Shown: piece after piece, positions 26,201-52,368 of the stretch
How the letters are laid out: every line of letters begins with the position of its first letter
How positions within the stretch are numbered: the first letter of the stretch is position 1
NCBI GenBank assembly: GCA_000719025.1
Contig: JODP01000012.1
Location: 124,001 to 188,000 of the forward strand
DNA from: Kineosporia aurantiaca JCM 3230
Lineage (GTDB): Bacteria; Actinomycetota; Actinomycetes; Actinomycetales; Kineosporiaceae
Reading direction: 5' to 3'
Length of the DNA stretch: 64,000 nucleotides
Position numbers and translations under genes: made by a program
Notes under the pieces: model-generated
The model's input: only the letters and a program-made list of their open reading frames with translations
The model's database searches: none
Told to the model about the DNA's origin: nothing

Positions 26201-29200
26201 GGATCGGTGAAGTCGAACATCGGCCACACCCAGTGTGCGGCGGGGGCGGCCAGCGTGATGAAGATCGTGCTGGCGCTGCAGAACCAGGAGATGCCCCGCA
26301 GCCTCTACGCCGAGCACCCGTCCAGCCACGTGGACTGGACCGAGGGCGAGGTTCGGCTGCTGGACCAGGCGCAGTCCTGGCCGGTCGGTGAGCGGGTGCG
26401 GCGGGCCGGGGTCTCGTCGTTCGGGATCAGCGGGACCAACGTGCACCTGCTGATCGAAGAGGCTCCCGCACCTGCCCCGGTCGTGCCTCCGACGCGGCCG
26501 GCGGTCCTGGGCGGGGCGACCACGGCCTGGGTCTTCTCCGCGCGATCGGCTGCTGGGCTGGCCGGTCAGGCCGCGCGGCTCAAGGCAGTTACCGACCAGC
26601 CGGCAGCTGACGTGGCCTGGTCGCTGCTCACCACCCGGGCGCGCTTCGATCAGCGGGCGGTGGTGCTCGGCGCCGAGACCGAGGAGCTGCTGGCCGGGCT
26701 CGAGGCGGTTGCTGCCGGGGAGCCTGCGGCCGGGGTGGTCACGGGTTCGGTGCCTGCTGGCGGAGGTGCTGGGCGGAAGGTGTTCGTCTTCCCCGGCCAG
26801 GGTTCGCAGTGGGCCGGGATGGGACGTTCGCTGCTGGCTTCTTCTCCGGTCTTCGCCGAGCGTCTGGCCGAGTGTGCTGCGGCCTTGTCGCCGTATGTGT
26901 CGTGGAACCTGGTTGAAGAGCTTGCGGGTTCTTTGGAACGGGTGGACGTTGTCCAGCCGGTTCTGTGGGCGGTGCACGTTTCGCTCGCGGCGGTGTGGCA
27001 GGCGGCTGGGGTTTCGCCGGATGCGGTGGTGGGGCATTCGCAGGGCGAGATTGCGGCGGCGGTGGTTTCGGGTGCGTTGTCGCTGGAGGACGGCGCCCGA
27101 GTGGTTGCCTTGCGGTCGAAGGCGTTGACGGCTCTGTCGGGTCGGGGCGGGATGCTCTCGATCGCGGAGCCGGTGTCGGTGGTTGAGGCGCGTTGTTCGT
27201 CCGTGATCATGGAGTTCTTCCCCGGGGAAAAAGTCCATGATCACGAAGAGGATTTGGGGGTCGCGGCGGTCAACGGGCCTTCGGCAACAGTGGTTTCGGG
27301 TGATCAAGGCCTGCTGGAGATCTTGGCGGCGCGGGTTGTGGCCGATGGTGGCCGGGCGCGCATGCTGCCGGTGGACTACGCCAGCCACGGCCCTCAGGTC
27401 GACGAGCTGCGGGAGGAGATTCTGCGGCTGCTGAGCGAGGTCAGGCCGCAGCAGGCGCGGATCCCGATGGTCTCGGCGATGACCGGCGAATACCTCACCG
27501 GCACCGAGCTGGACGCGCAGTACTGGTACGACAGTCTCCGGTCCCGGGTCGAGTTCTCCCGGGCCATCGAGGTTCTGGGGCGCGACCACTACGGCGTCTT
27601 CATCGAGTCCTCGGCCCACCCCGTGCTCACCGCCCCGGTCTCGGCCGTTCTGGAAGGCCTCGGCGCCGAGCCGGTCGTCACCGGCACCCTCCGCCGCGAG
27701 GACGGGGGTTCGGCGCGGATGCTGGCCTCGCTGGCCGAGGTGTTCGTCGCCGGCGTGAACGTCGACTGGGAAGCGGTTCTCCCGGCGGGGCATCGGGTCG
27801 ACCTCCCGACCTACGCCTTCACCCCGCAGCGCTACTGGCCCACGACCAGCGTGGTCGGGGCGGACGTCACGTCGGCCGGGCTCGGCTCGGTCGGGCACCC
27901 GCTCCTCGGTGCCCGCGTCGAACTGGCGGACGGCGAGGGCATGGTGATCACCGGTCGGCTCTCGGCGCGGAGGGCGCCCTGGCTGGCCGAGTACGACGTG
28001 GCCGGGGTGCCCCTGCTGCCCGGCACGGCGCTGGCCGAGCTCGCGATCGTGGCCGGTCATCAGGCCGGCGTTCCGCGGATCGAGAAGCTGACGCTGACTA
28101 CGCCGCTGGTGCTCGCGGAGAACGCGACACAGGTCCAGATCGTGCTGGGGAACGCGGACGATGAGGGACGGCGGACCGTTCAGATCTACGCCCGCACCGA
28201 AGAGGCCGGGCTGCCGGACGAAGGGGCGGCCTGGACCTGGCACGCGGGCGGGATCCTGGCGCCGGCTCTTCCGGCTGCGGCGGGAGTCGCCCGGGACCTG
28301 CTGACCTGGCCGCCGGTGGACGCCACCGCGATCGACCTGACCCACCTGGACGAGACGCTGAGCACGGCCGGGCACCGCTACGGGCCGTCGTTCCGGGGGC
28401 TCGGGGCGGCCTGGATCCAGAACGGTGACCTGCTGGCCGAGGTGGCTCTCCCCGAGCCGACGGACGCCCAGGCGTTCGGGGTGCACCCGGCCCTGCTCGA
28501 TGCCGCCGTCCAGGCCCTGGCGCTGACTCCGGACGCCACGGCACCGCAGGACCAGACCCAGGTGCCGTACTCCTGGAGCGGCCTTTCGGTGTACGCACCG
28601 GGAGCGGCGCGGCTGCGGGTGAGGCTTCGGCGAACGGACGACGGCTGGTCGCTGACCGCTGCCGACGCCACCGGGGCGCCGGTGCTGGTGGTCGACGAGC
28701 TTGTCCTGCGCGGAGTCTCGTCGGCTCAGCTTCGAATTGCCGGAAACACGTTGCGGGATGCGCTCTTCGCAGTGACCTGGGCGCCGGTTCCGGATCCGAC
28801 TATTGCGGTGACTGGTCCGTGGGCCGTGCTCGGGGAAGACCATCTCGGCTTGGTGGACGGACTGGCCGGTATGGGCGTGACGGCCGCGATCCACGCCGAT
28901 CTGGCTGAGTTGGCTGCGGCGGTGGTGGCCGGTGCAGCGGTGCCGCAGTTCGTGCTGACGGCTCCGCGAATGGACGCACGCGGTGAGTTGCTGGGGGCAG
29001 CGGACTCTCAGGGTGTGGACGTTGGTGGTCCCGGTACCGGTCCCGGTGCCGGGACGAACGGGCCGGTACCGGGCGAGGACGCCCTTGGCCGGAGCGGGTC
29101 GGTGGTTGCGCAGTGGCTCGAACTGGAGGCGCTCGAATCGTCCCGCCTGGTACTGATCACCCGCGGCGCGGTTTCGACCGGGTCCGATCAGCCGCCGGCC

Positions 29201-30760
29201 GATCCGGCGGGGGCCGAGCTGTGGGGCGCCATCCGCCCGGCGCAGCGGCAGCACCCGGGCCGGGTCACGCTGGCCGACCTTTCGGCCGGTGACGCTGCGG
29301 CGAACGACCGGTTGAGCATGCTGGCCGCCTCGCTGACCTCGGACGAGCCGGAACTCGCCCTGCGGGGGGACGCGGTGCTCGGGCGTCGGATCACTCGCCC
29401 GGCTCCGGCGGCCGCCGAGCCCAAGCCGTCGGCACCGGGCACCTTGCTGGTCACCGGGCAATCGGGGACGGCCACGGCCACCGCCGTGCGTCACCTGGCC
29501 CGGACCGGAAGAGCCGCAGCGGTGGTGCTGGCCCTCGCCGGCGGCCCCACCTCAAGCCGGACCGCGGCCCTGGCCGCCGAGCTGGTGGGGCTGGAGGTGC
29601 CGGTCTGGTCGGTCGACCCGGACGGGCTGCTCGGCCCGGTGAACCAGGGCCCGGCGACCAGCCGGGGACTCACCCGGCTGCTGAGCCAGATCGGGTATCC
29701 GCTCACGACGGTGGTACACGGCGCCGAGGTGACCGCCGCGACCAATTCGACCGATCCGAACTCGACCGCCGGGGCCGTCCACCGGCTCACCCAAGGCATC
29801 ACCGACGTCCATTCGTTCCTGATCCTCACCAACCTCACCGCAACCCTCGGAGCCTCCGGTCGGGAGACGTCCCTCGAAGCTGCGCACCTGGAAGCCCTGG
29901 TGACGCAACGACGGGCGGACGGTCTGCCGGCAACCCTGGTGACGTGGGGCCCGCTGACCGCCGACGGGGACGCGGCGCTGACCGAGGTGGGCGGGCTCAC
30001 CGCCCCGATCACCGGACTGGTCGGTGCACTGGGCGAGGACGACGCGGCTGCCCTTCTGGACCTGATCCTGGAACGGGACGACGCGCACCTGGTTGCGGCC
30101 CGGCTCACCCTGGCCCGGCTGCGGCAGACCACCGGCGCGGCCTCGATCGCCCATCCGGTCTGGCGTGCGCTCGCCGGAGCCCTGGCCTCGGCCGAGGCGA
30201 CGGAGGAGGAGCGGTCCGAGGTCACCCAGGCGCTGAAGGCCCAGCTGGCCGAGCTTTCCCCGGCGGACGCCGAACGGACGCTGCTGACCATGGTTCGCGG
30301 GCACGTCGCTGCGGTGCTGGGCGAGTCAACACCCGAGACCATTGATCCCCGGCGAGCATTCAGCGAGCTGGGCTTCGACTCGATGATCGCGGTCGAGCTG
30401 CGCAACCGGCTGAACACCGCGACCGGGCTGAAGCTGCCGGCCACGGCGGTGTTCGACTACCCCTCCACGGTGGCCCTGACCACCTACCTGCTGGAGAACC
30501 TGGGCCCGGACGGCGATTCCGCCGCCGGGGCCGAGGAGGCGCGCCTGCGGCGGATCCTGGCCACGGTGGCCCTGTCCCGCTTCCGGGACGCCGGGATCCT
30601 GGACGACCTGCTGCGCCTGGCCGACCCCGAGCGCGAGGCCGGAAACGGTCCCGGGGCCGGGGACGGGCCGAGCGCCGAGGACATCGACGAGCTTGACGCG
30701 GACAGCCTGATCGCCCTGGCCATGGGGTCGGACGAGGCTGCCGAAGGTGCCGACCACTGA
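14111..30760 (+). CDS. Gene 2: modular type I PKS, three modules, 5549 aa
   Basis: Complete gene from ATG 14111 to TGA 30758-30760. The N-terminus is a docking coiled coil (MDTEEKFLDYLKRATADLRK), followed by M1 KS-AT-KR-ACP, M2 KS-AT-DH-ER-KR-ACP and M3 KS-AT-DH-KR-ACP, then an acidic C-terminal docking region ending near DELDADSLIALAMG. It accepts the chain from gene 1 and passes it to gene 3. Colinear reading predicts a 2-methyl-3-hydroxy unit, then a fully reduced branched unit, then an unreduced 2-methyl-3-keto unit, because the DH and KR of M3 have lost their catalytic residues. The AT of M2 carries an atypical YAPH signature and the KR of M2 has Ala at the catalytic Ser position. The frame is intact throughout. 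The function as a PKS subunit is certain; extender choice in M2 is not. Confidence 0.97.
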   Translation: MDTEEKFLDYLKRATADLRKARRRVRELEDREGEPIAVVGIGCRFPGGVDDPGGFWRLLSSGTDAVAGFPDDRGWNVEGLYGAASGADASTTIQGGFVYDASGFDAGFFGISPREALAMDPQQRVMLETSWEALEHAGIDPTRLKGSATGVFAGAGMTAYGAQVPAADAEGYVVTGNATSVISGRVAYTLGLEGPAVTVDTACSSALVSMHLAAAALRSGDCTLALAGGVTVMAEPGSFAEFSRQGGLAFDGRCKAFSSAADGTGWAEGAGILVLERLSDAQRNKRTILAVMRGSAVNQDGASNGLTAPNGPSQRRVIRAALASARLSPAEVDAVEAHGTGTVLGDPIEAQALLATYGQDRPEGRPVRLGSVKSNIGHTQAAAGAAGVIKMILALQHQELPRTLHAEDPSPHVDWTSGDVSLLTEPEPWPSRLGENGAPRRAGISAFGISGTNAHVILEEAPIDAPLPEGEPTEAPPKPVLLNGDETAWLISGRTSEALRAQATRLADRVGGEDKDRVAWSLATTRTALDHRAVALGRSTDQLLAAVTDLAEGVPSSAVVSGVVAGTPRTVFVFPGQGSQWIGMGRELAQQSPVFAARLAECAEALTPHVEWDLLEVLQSETALERVDVVQPALWAIMVSLAEFWRAAGVRPDAVLGHSQGEIAAAVVAGILSLEDAAKVVALRSQALKALSGHGGMLSIAEPVERVKGRLARVQASSPFDNRLSEAVTVAAVNGPNATVVSGEAEALEALLAAVQADGGRARMLPVDYASHGPQVDQLKAEIESLLAGITPQPAQIPMISAMSGEWLGGPEADAGYWYASLRAPVEFSRAVETLAREEFGAFIEVSAHPVLTNAITDTIETLFELTPADDGPVVTGTLRREDGGSARVLSSLAEAYTRGVAVDWTAVLAEAERVDLPTYAFQRAHYWPIPDPNAPSVPAGPLSPGEAQFWAAIEAVDVDSLAQALAVEGEWSFSDVVPKLAAWRRRELDANVLADWRYRVTWAALAEPEPARLAGTWLLLVFDNPDETAGTVATALSAAGADVQTLNLTENQLDRAAITARLHDLNPAGIVSLLALDEAPLTDRPVVTRGLAGTLALVQAMGDAGIQAPLWLLTQGAILTSDGPASRPLQAQVWGLGRVAGLEHPDRWGGLIDLPAELDEQATQRLTAVLAKHESGAEDQLVIRPAGVRARRLVHAAPRAAKPTDERWSTRGSVLLTGASGAIGPDLATWLANSDVPHAVMASRRGPSTPGAAFLAALMAENGTGVTLAQTDVSERDQVAGLLSWIPTVAPALSAVIHAAVSVELTPLMRTDVDGLALASQAKVAGAAHLDELTADADLDAFVLFSSITATWGVGDHGAYAAANAYLDALAEDRRLRGLPATSIAWGVWESGGRFEEVQSAEGPQHQEWLPQSLIPERLRRQGLVLLNPDRALVAMGQVLADDETVLAVADVDWPRFSAVFNASRQWRLLDQIPQARQIETEPGAVAVSGEAAGLLARLLGVSQQQRERIVTDLVRQHAAAVLGHSSAGEVQSGRAFRDMGFDSLTAVELRTRLNQATGLQLPSTVVFDFPSPQVLAREILTRLIGSATTANAEVSRVTPVSADDPVVIVGMGARFPGGVDSPESMWDLLTDRRDAIGDYPTDRGWDPADEPGITFTPRGGFMDGMAEFDPGFFRISPREALGMDPQQRLLLETSWEALERAGVDPLTLRGSLTGVFTGASSSGYAGLAGYGAGVEGSEGHLMIGNLTSVVSGRVSYTLGLEGPAVTVDTACSSALVAMHLAAQALRAGECDLALAGGVMVITDPAEFIGFSQQGALAADARCKAFSADADGMSLAEGVGIFALERLSDARRNGHPVLAVIAGSAVNQDGASNGLSAPNGPSQQRVIRAALASAGLTPADIDVLEAHGTGTSLGDPIEAQAVLATYGQDRTDDRPLLMGSVKSNIGHAQQAAGAAGVLKMVLALQHGVVPATLHAEVPTPHVDWTAGDVKLLNDPAPWQAEDGHVRRAAVSAFGISGTNAHIILAEPPAEVPSEGPVEDETRGVLTSGDLAWLVSGHTPAGLAAQAQRLSLELDPADLAWSLATTRTALEYRAVVLGTDLAAGLQAIASGTPSSAVVFGTAGTPGPIVFVFPGQGGQWVGMGTELAAASPVFAARLEECRQALEPHVDWDLLEVLDDPDALARLDVVHPALWAVMVSLSAVWEAAGVVPDAVIGHSQGEIAAACVAGVLSLADGARVVARRGQAMLALAGKGGVLSIADTRESVQGRLDTGHGDVTIAVLNGPRATVVSGAVQDLQALADECEKDGLRTRFVPMDYAPHGPQIENIRTEILSALEGLTPGQALIPIVSGMTGDYLEGPEAGAGYWYESLRSTVQFSRGIETLDRDGYGVFVEVSPHPVLTAAIGATLEREDETLPLPVVSGTLKRDDGGAQRLLASLAEVHVRGVFVDWTAVLPVGRRIELPTYAFQRQRFWPKPVLATAAGAHALGLTAAGHPLLGAAVQRADGQGLLFTGRLSTRTQPWLADHVIAGAVLLPGTAFVELAVRAGYEVGAPRLDELTLAAPLILPADSTVRIQVAVGAPDESGRRTVEIYGNASSDESAEGGWTRHAGGLLAPYQPAASASDFLVWPPSNAEPVDVSDRYEATSAGGYAFGPTFRGLRAAWRLGTDVFAEVALPDEAVDQASAFGLHPALLDACLHAAGVAGDAWSGHLDAAPGEMLLPFAWTGLSLHAAGASRLRVRLRPAADGGIALTATDVTGAAVVTAESLVLRPVSAASMPSTGPSVDDALFAVEWAQLPSVESIVDASWAVIGADPFGVVGGLGAAGVTPALYEDLAGLAAAVEAGARVPGVVAVVVGAGALSSGDLGDANGLGAEGAEGGGEAERARRLTAQTLGLLQNWLTLTADAAWADTRLVLVTRGAMATRLGEDVPDPAAAAVWGLVRSAQSENPGLITIVDLPGAGSTIATNGVGVPQADVAPLVALLATGEPELAVRDGNLYARRLTRPSISLLNEPEGPWRLDAAQKGSLDGLALVPAPEALAPLEPGTVRVAVRAVGLNFRDVLIALGMYPVDALVGTEIAGVVTETGSDVDHLKVGDRVLGMGSGAAGPLTVTEARLLTRMPDEWSFATAASVPIAYSTAWYALVDLAQARPGQKILIHAAAGGVGTAAVSVAQYLGLEVFGTASPGKWDVLRANGLDDAHIASSRDAGFEAKFGGVDIVLNALAGELTDASLRLLSPGGLFLEMGKTDVRPDEDLARDFPGVRYHAFVTGEAEPQRLTAILDETTALLANGTLAMPPKRVWDVRRAPEAFRFMSQAKHIGKLVLTVPSENSGTALITGGTGTLGGLVAQHLVATGRARDVVLTSRSGPFAAGAVTLAAELAASGAEVRIVAADAADREGLAGLLKPLRSSLTTVVHTAGVIDDGVVESLTPERIDTVMRPKADGAWNLHELTAGIDLDHFVLFSAGAATFGGAGQGNYAAANAFLDGLAAHRTAAGLPGVSLAWGLWADASGMTAGLSGQDRDRMAAGGVKPLSSADGLALLDLALHRDESHLVPARLDVAGLRQLGADLPPLWRALAGGPQRRALPAAAAGQGASGLRDQLAALTQADRDRVLLDLVRGHVAAVLGHASPDTIEPRRAFRDLGFDSLTSVELRNRLSTATGLRLPATVVFDHPSSSALADHLRGKLLGEGTVVAAARPVTVATGEPIAIVGMSCRFPGEVRDPESLWQLLAEGVDAIGDLPRDRGWGVTSSSTGQGGFVSTAADFDANFFGISPREALTMDPQQRLLLETSWEALERAGLDPTSLRGSSTGVYVGAAFSGYGDGLPADLAGHMMTGTASSVMSGRISYTLGLEGPAVTIDTACSSSLVALHLAAAALRSGECTMALAGGATIMATPGGLVSFSQQQALAADGRCKAFSDSADGMGMSEGSAMLVVETLSQAERLGHPVLAVIRGSAMNQDGASNGLTAPNGPSQQRVIRAALANAELNPADIDVVEAHGTGTELGDPIEAQALMATYGQERPDGKPLFVGSVKSNIGHTQCAAGAASVMKIVLALQNQEMPRSLYAEHPSSHVDWTEGEVRLLDQAQSWPVGERVRRAGVSSFGISGTNVHLLIEEAPAPAPVVPPTRPAVLGGATTAWVFSARSAAGLAGQAARLKAVTDQPAADVAWSLLTTRARFDQRAVVLGAETEELLAGLEAVAAGEPAAGVVTGSVPAGGGAGRKVFVFPGQGSQWAGMGRSLLASSPVFAERLAECAAALSPYVSWNLVEELAGSLERVDVVQPVLWAVHVSLAAVWQAAGVSPDAVVGHSQGEIAAAVVSGALSLEDGARVVALRSKALTALSGRGGMLSIAEPVSVVEARCSSVIMEFFPGEKVHDHEEDLGVAAVNGPSATVVSGDQGLLEILAARVVADGGRARMLPVDYASHGPQVDELREEILRLLSEVRPQQARIPMVSAMTGEYLTGTELDAQYWYDSLRSRVEFSRAIEVLGRDHYGVFIESSAHPVLTAPVSAVLEGLGAEPVVTGTLRREDGGSARMLASLAEVFVAGVNVDWEAVLPAGHRVDLPTYAFTPQRYWPTTSVVGADVTSAGLGSVGHPLLGARVELADGEGMVITGRLSARRAPWLAEYDVAGVPLLPGTALAELAIVAGHQAGVPRIEKLTLTTPLVLAENATQVQIVLGNADDEGRRTVQIYARTEEAGLPDEGAAWTWHAGGILAPALPAAAGVARDLLTWPPVDATAIDLTHLDETLSTAGHRYGPSFRGLGAAWIQNGDLLAEVALPEPTDAQAFGVHPALLDAAVQALALTPDATAPQDQTQVPYSWSGLSVYAPGAARLRVRLRRTDDGWSLTAADATGAPVLVVDELVLRGVSSAQLRIAGNTLRDALFAVTWAPVPDPTIAVTGPWAVLGEDHLGLVDGLAGMGVTAAIHADLAELAAAVVAGAAVPQFVLTAPRMDARGELLGAADSQGVDVGGPGTGPGAGTNGPVPGEDALGRSGSVVAQWLELEALESSRLVLITRGAVSTGSDQPPADPAGAELWGAIRPAQRQHPGRVTLADLSAGDAAANDRLSMLAASLTSDEPELALRGDAVLGRRITRPAPAAAEPKPSAPGTLLVTGQSGTATATAVRHLARTGRAAAVVLALAGGPTSSRTAALAAELVGLEVPVWSVDPDGLLGPVNQGPATSRGLTRLLSQIGYPLTTVVHGAEVTAATNSTDPNSTAGAVHRLTQGITDVHSFLILTNLTATLGASGRETSLEAAHLEALVTQRRADGLPATLVTWGPLTADGDAALTEVGGLTAPITGLVGALGEDDAAALLDLILERDDAHLVAARLTLARLRQTTGAASIAHPVWRALAGALASAEATEEERSEVTQALKAQLAELSPADAERTLLTMVRGHVAAVLGESTPETIDPRRAFSELGFDSMIAVELRNRLNTATGLKLPATAVFDYPSTVALTTYLLENLGPDGDSAAGAEEARLRRILATVALSRFRDAGILDDLLRLADPEREAGNGPGAGDGPSAEDIDELDADSLIALAMGSDEAAEGADH
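14210..18880 (+). other. Gene 2 M1: KS-AT(methylmalonyl)-KR(A2-like)-ACP
   Basis: KS residues 34-464, Cys203. AT about 570-930 with GHSQGE Ser659 and YASH at 769-772 (16415-16426). The KR (17741-18300) has a divergent but complete nucleotide motif GASGAIG, Ser 18152-18154 and Tyr 18191-18193. It has Trp eight residues before Tyr and His three residues before Tyr, the A2 fingerprint, which predicts an epimerised 2-methyl group with an L-hydroxyl. The usual LDD is replaced (AVSVELTP). The ACP Ser is residue 1545 (MGFDSL). Confidence 0.92.
18926..25180 (+). other. Gene 2 M2: KS-AT(YAPH)-DH-ER-KR-ACP, full reductive loop
   Basis: KS from residue 1606, Cys1773. AT from about 2128, GHSQGE Ser2217, YAPH at 2317-2320 (21059-21070) and RLDVVH instead of RVDVVQ. 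DH (21588-22430) has His2526 and Asp2694, both in good context. The ER (about 23159-24090) has the nucleotide motif HAAAGGVG and a Tyr in LGMYP (23312-23314), which predicts a 2S branch. The KR (24110-24660) has GGTGTLGG and IDD, and Tyr3478, but the catalytic Ser position 3465 is Ala. ACP Ser3647. This is the only ER in the window; the expected product is a saturated methylene unit if the KR works. Confidence 0.92.
25226..30505 (+). other. Gene 2 M3: KS-AT(methylmalonyl)-DH(inactive)-KR(inactive)-ACP
   Basis: KS from residue 3706, Cys3864. AT Ser4310 (GHSQGE) and YASH 4423-4426, with an in-frame palindrome at 27203-27244. The DH (27887-28720) has Tyr4628 where the catalytic His belongs (LAEYDVAG); the Asp in HPALLD remains. 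The KR-like region (about 29440-29990) has lost the nucleotide motif (GQSGTATA), has Asn at the Ser position (29831-29833) and Ser at the Tyr position (29870-29872). ACP Ser5424 sits in LGFDSM. The module should therefore add a propionate unit and leave the beta-ketone. Confidence 0.92.
27203..27244 (+). repeat. 42-base palindromic element inside AT of gene 2 M3
   Basis: Begins GTGATCATGGAGTTCTTC and ends AGTCCATGATCAC around CCCCGGGG, so the two arms pair with only a couple of mismatches. Read in frame as VIMEFFPGEKVHDHE. It occupies the same AT loop as the element at 10582, which implies either insertion before duplication of the AT or a gene conversion event. Confidence 0.9.
30520..30757 (+). 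other. C-terminal docking domain of gene 2 product
   Basis: Two helical stretches (EEARLRRILATVALSRFRDA and ILDDLLRLAD) are followed by a Gly/Pro-rich linker and the short terminal helix ELDADSLIALAM. This architecture matches the gene 3 tail and differs from the gene 1 tail. Confidence 0.8.
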
Positions 30761-30802
30761 TGCCGAACGGGTTGCACGTCCTGCGTGAACCGGGCAACGA
30801 CT

Positions 30803-30806
30803 GGAG
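30803..30806 (+). promoter_or_regulatory. Ribosome binding site of gene 3
   Basis: GGAG nine bases before ATG 30816. The 55-base gap after gene 2 holds no clear promoter or terminator. Confidence 0.7.
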
Positions 30807-30815
30807 TGTCTCGAC

Positions 30816-52349
<21,534 letters not shown>

Positions 52350-52360
52350 CCACGGAGTAC

Positions 52361-52365
52361 AGGAG
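52361..52365 (+). promoter_or_regulatory. Ribosome binding site of gene 4
   Basis: AGGAG is followed by two tandem ATG codons, at 52369 (3 bases away) and 52372 (6 bases away). Spacing favours the second ATG as the true start; the difference is one Met. Confidence 0.8.
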
Positions 52366-52368
52366 CAC

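Noticed and set aside
25097..29494. Very long open frame on the minus strand (and many similar ones, for example 5190-6650, 40428-43211, 48942-51929)
   Set aside because: These are mirror frames of high-GC PKS genes. Their translations are Arg/Gly/Pro/His-rich with no recognisable domain, and the plus strand is fully explained by conserved PKS domains.
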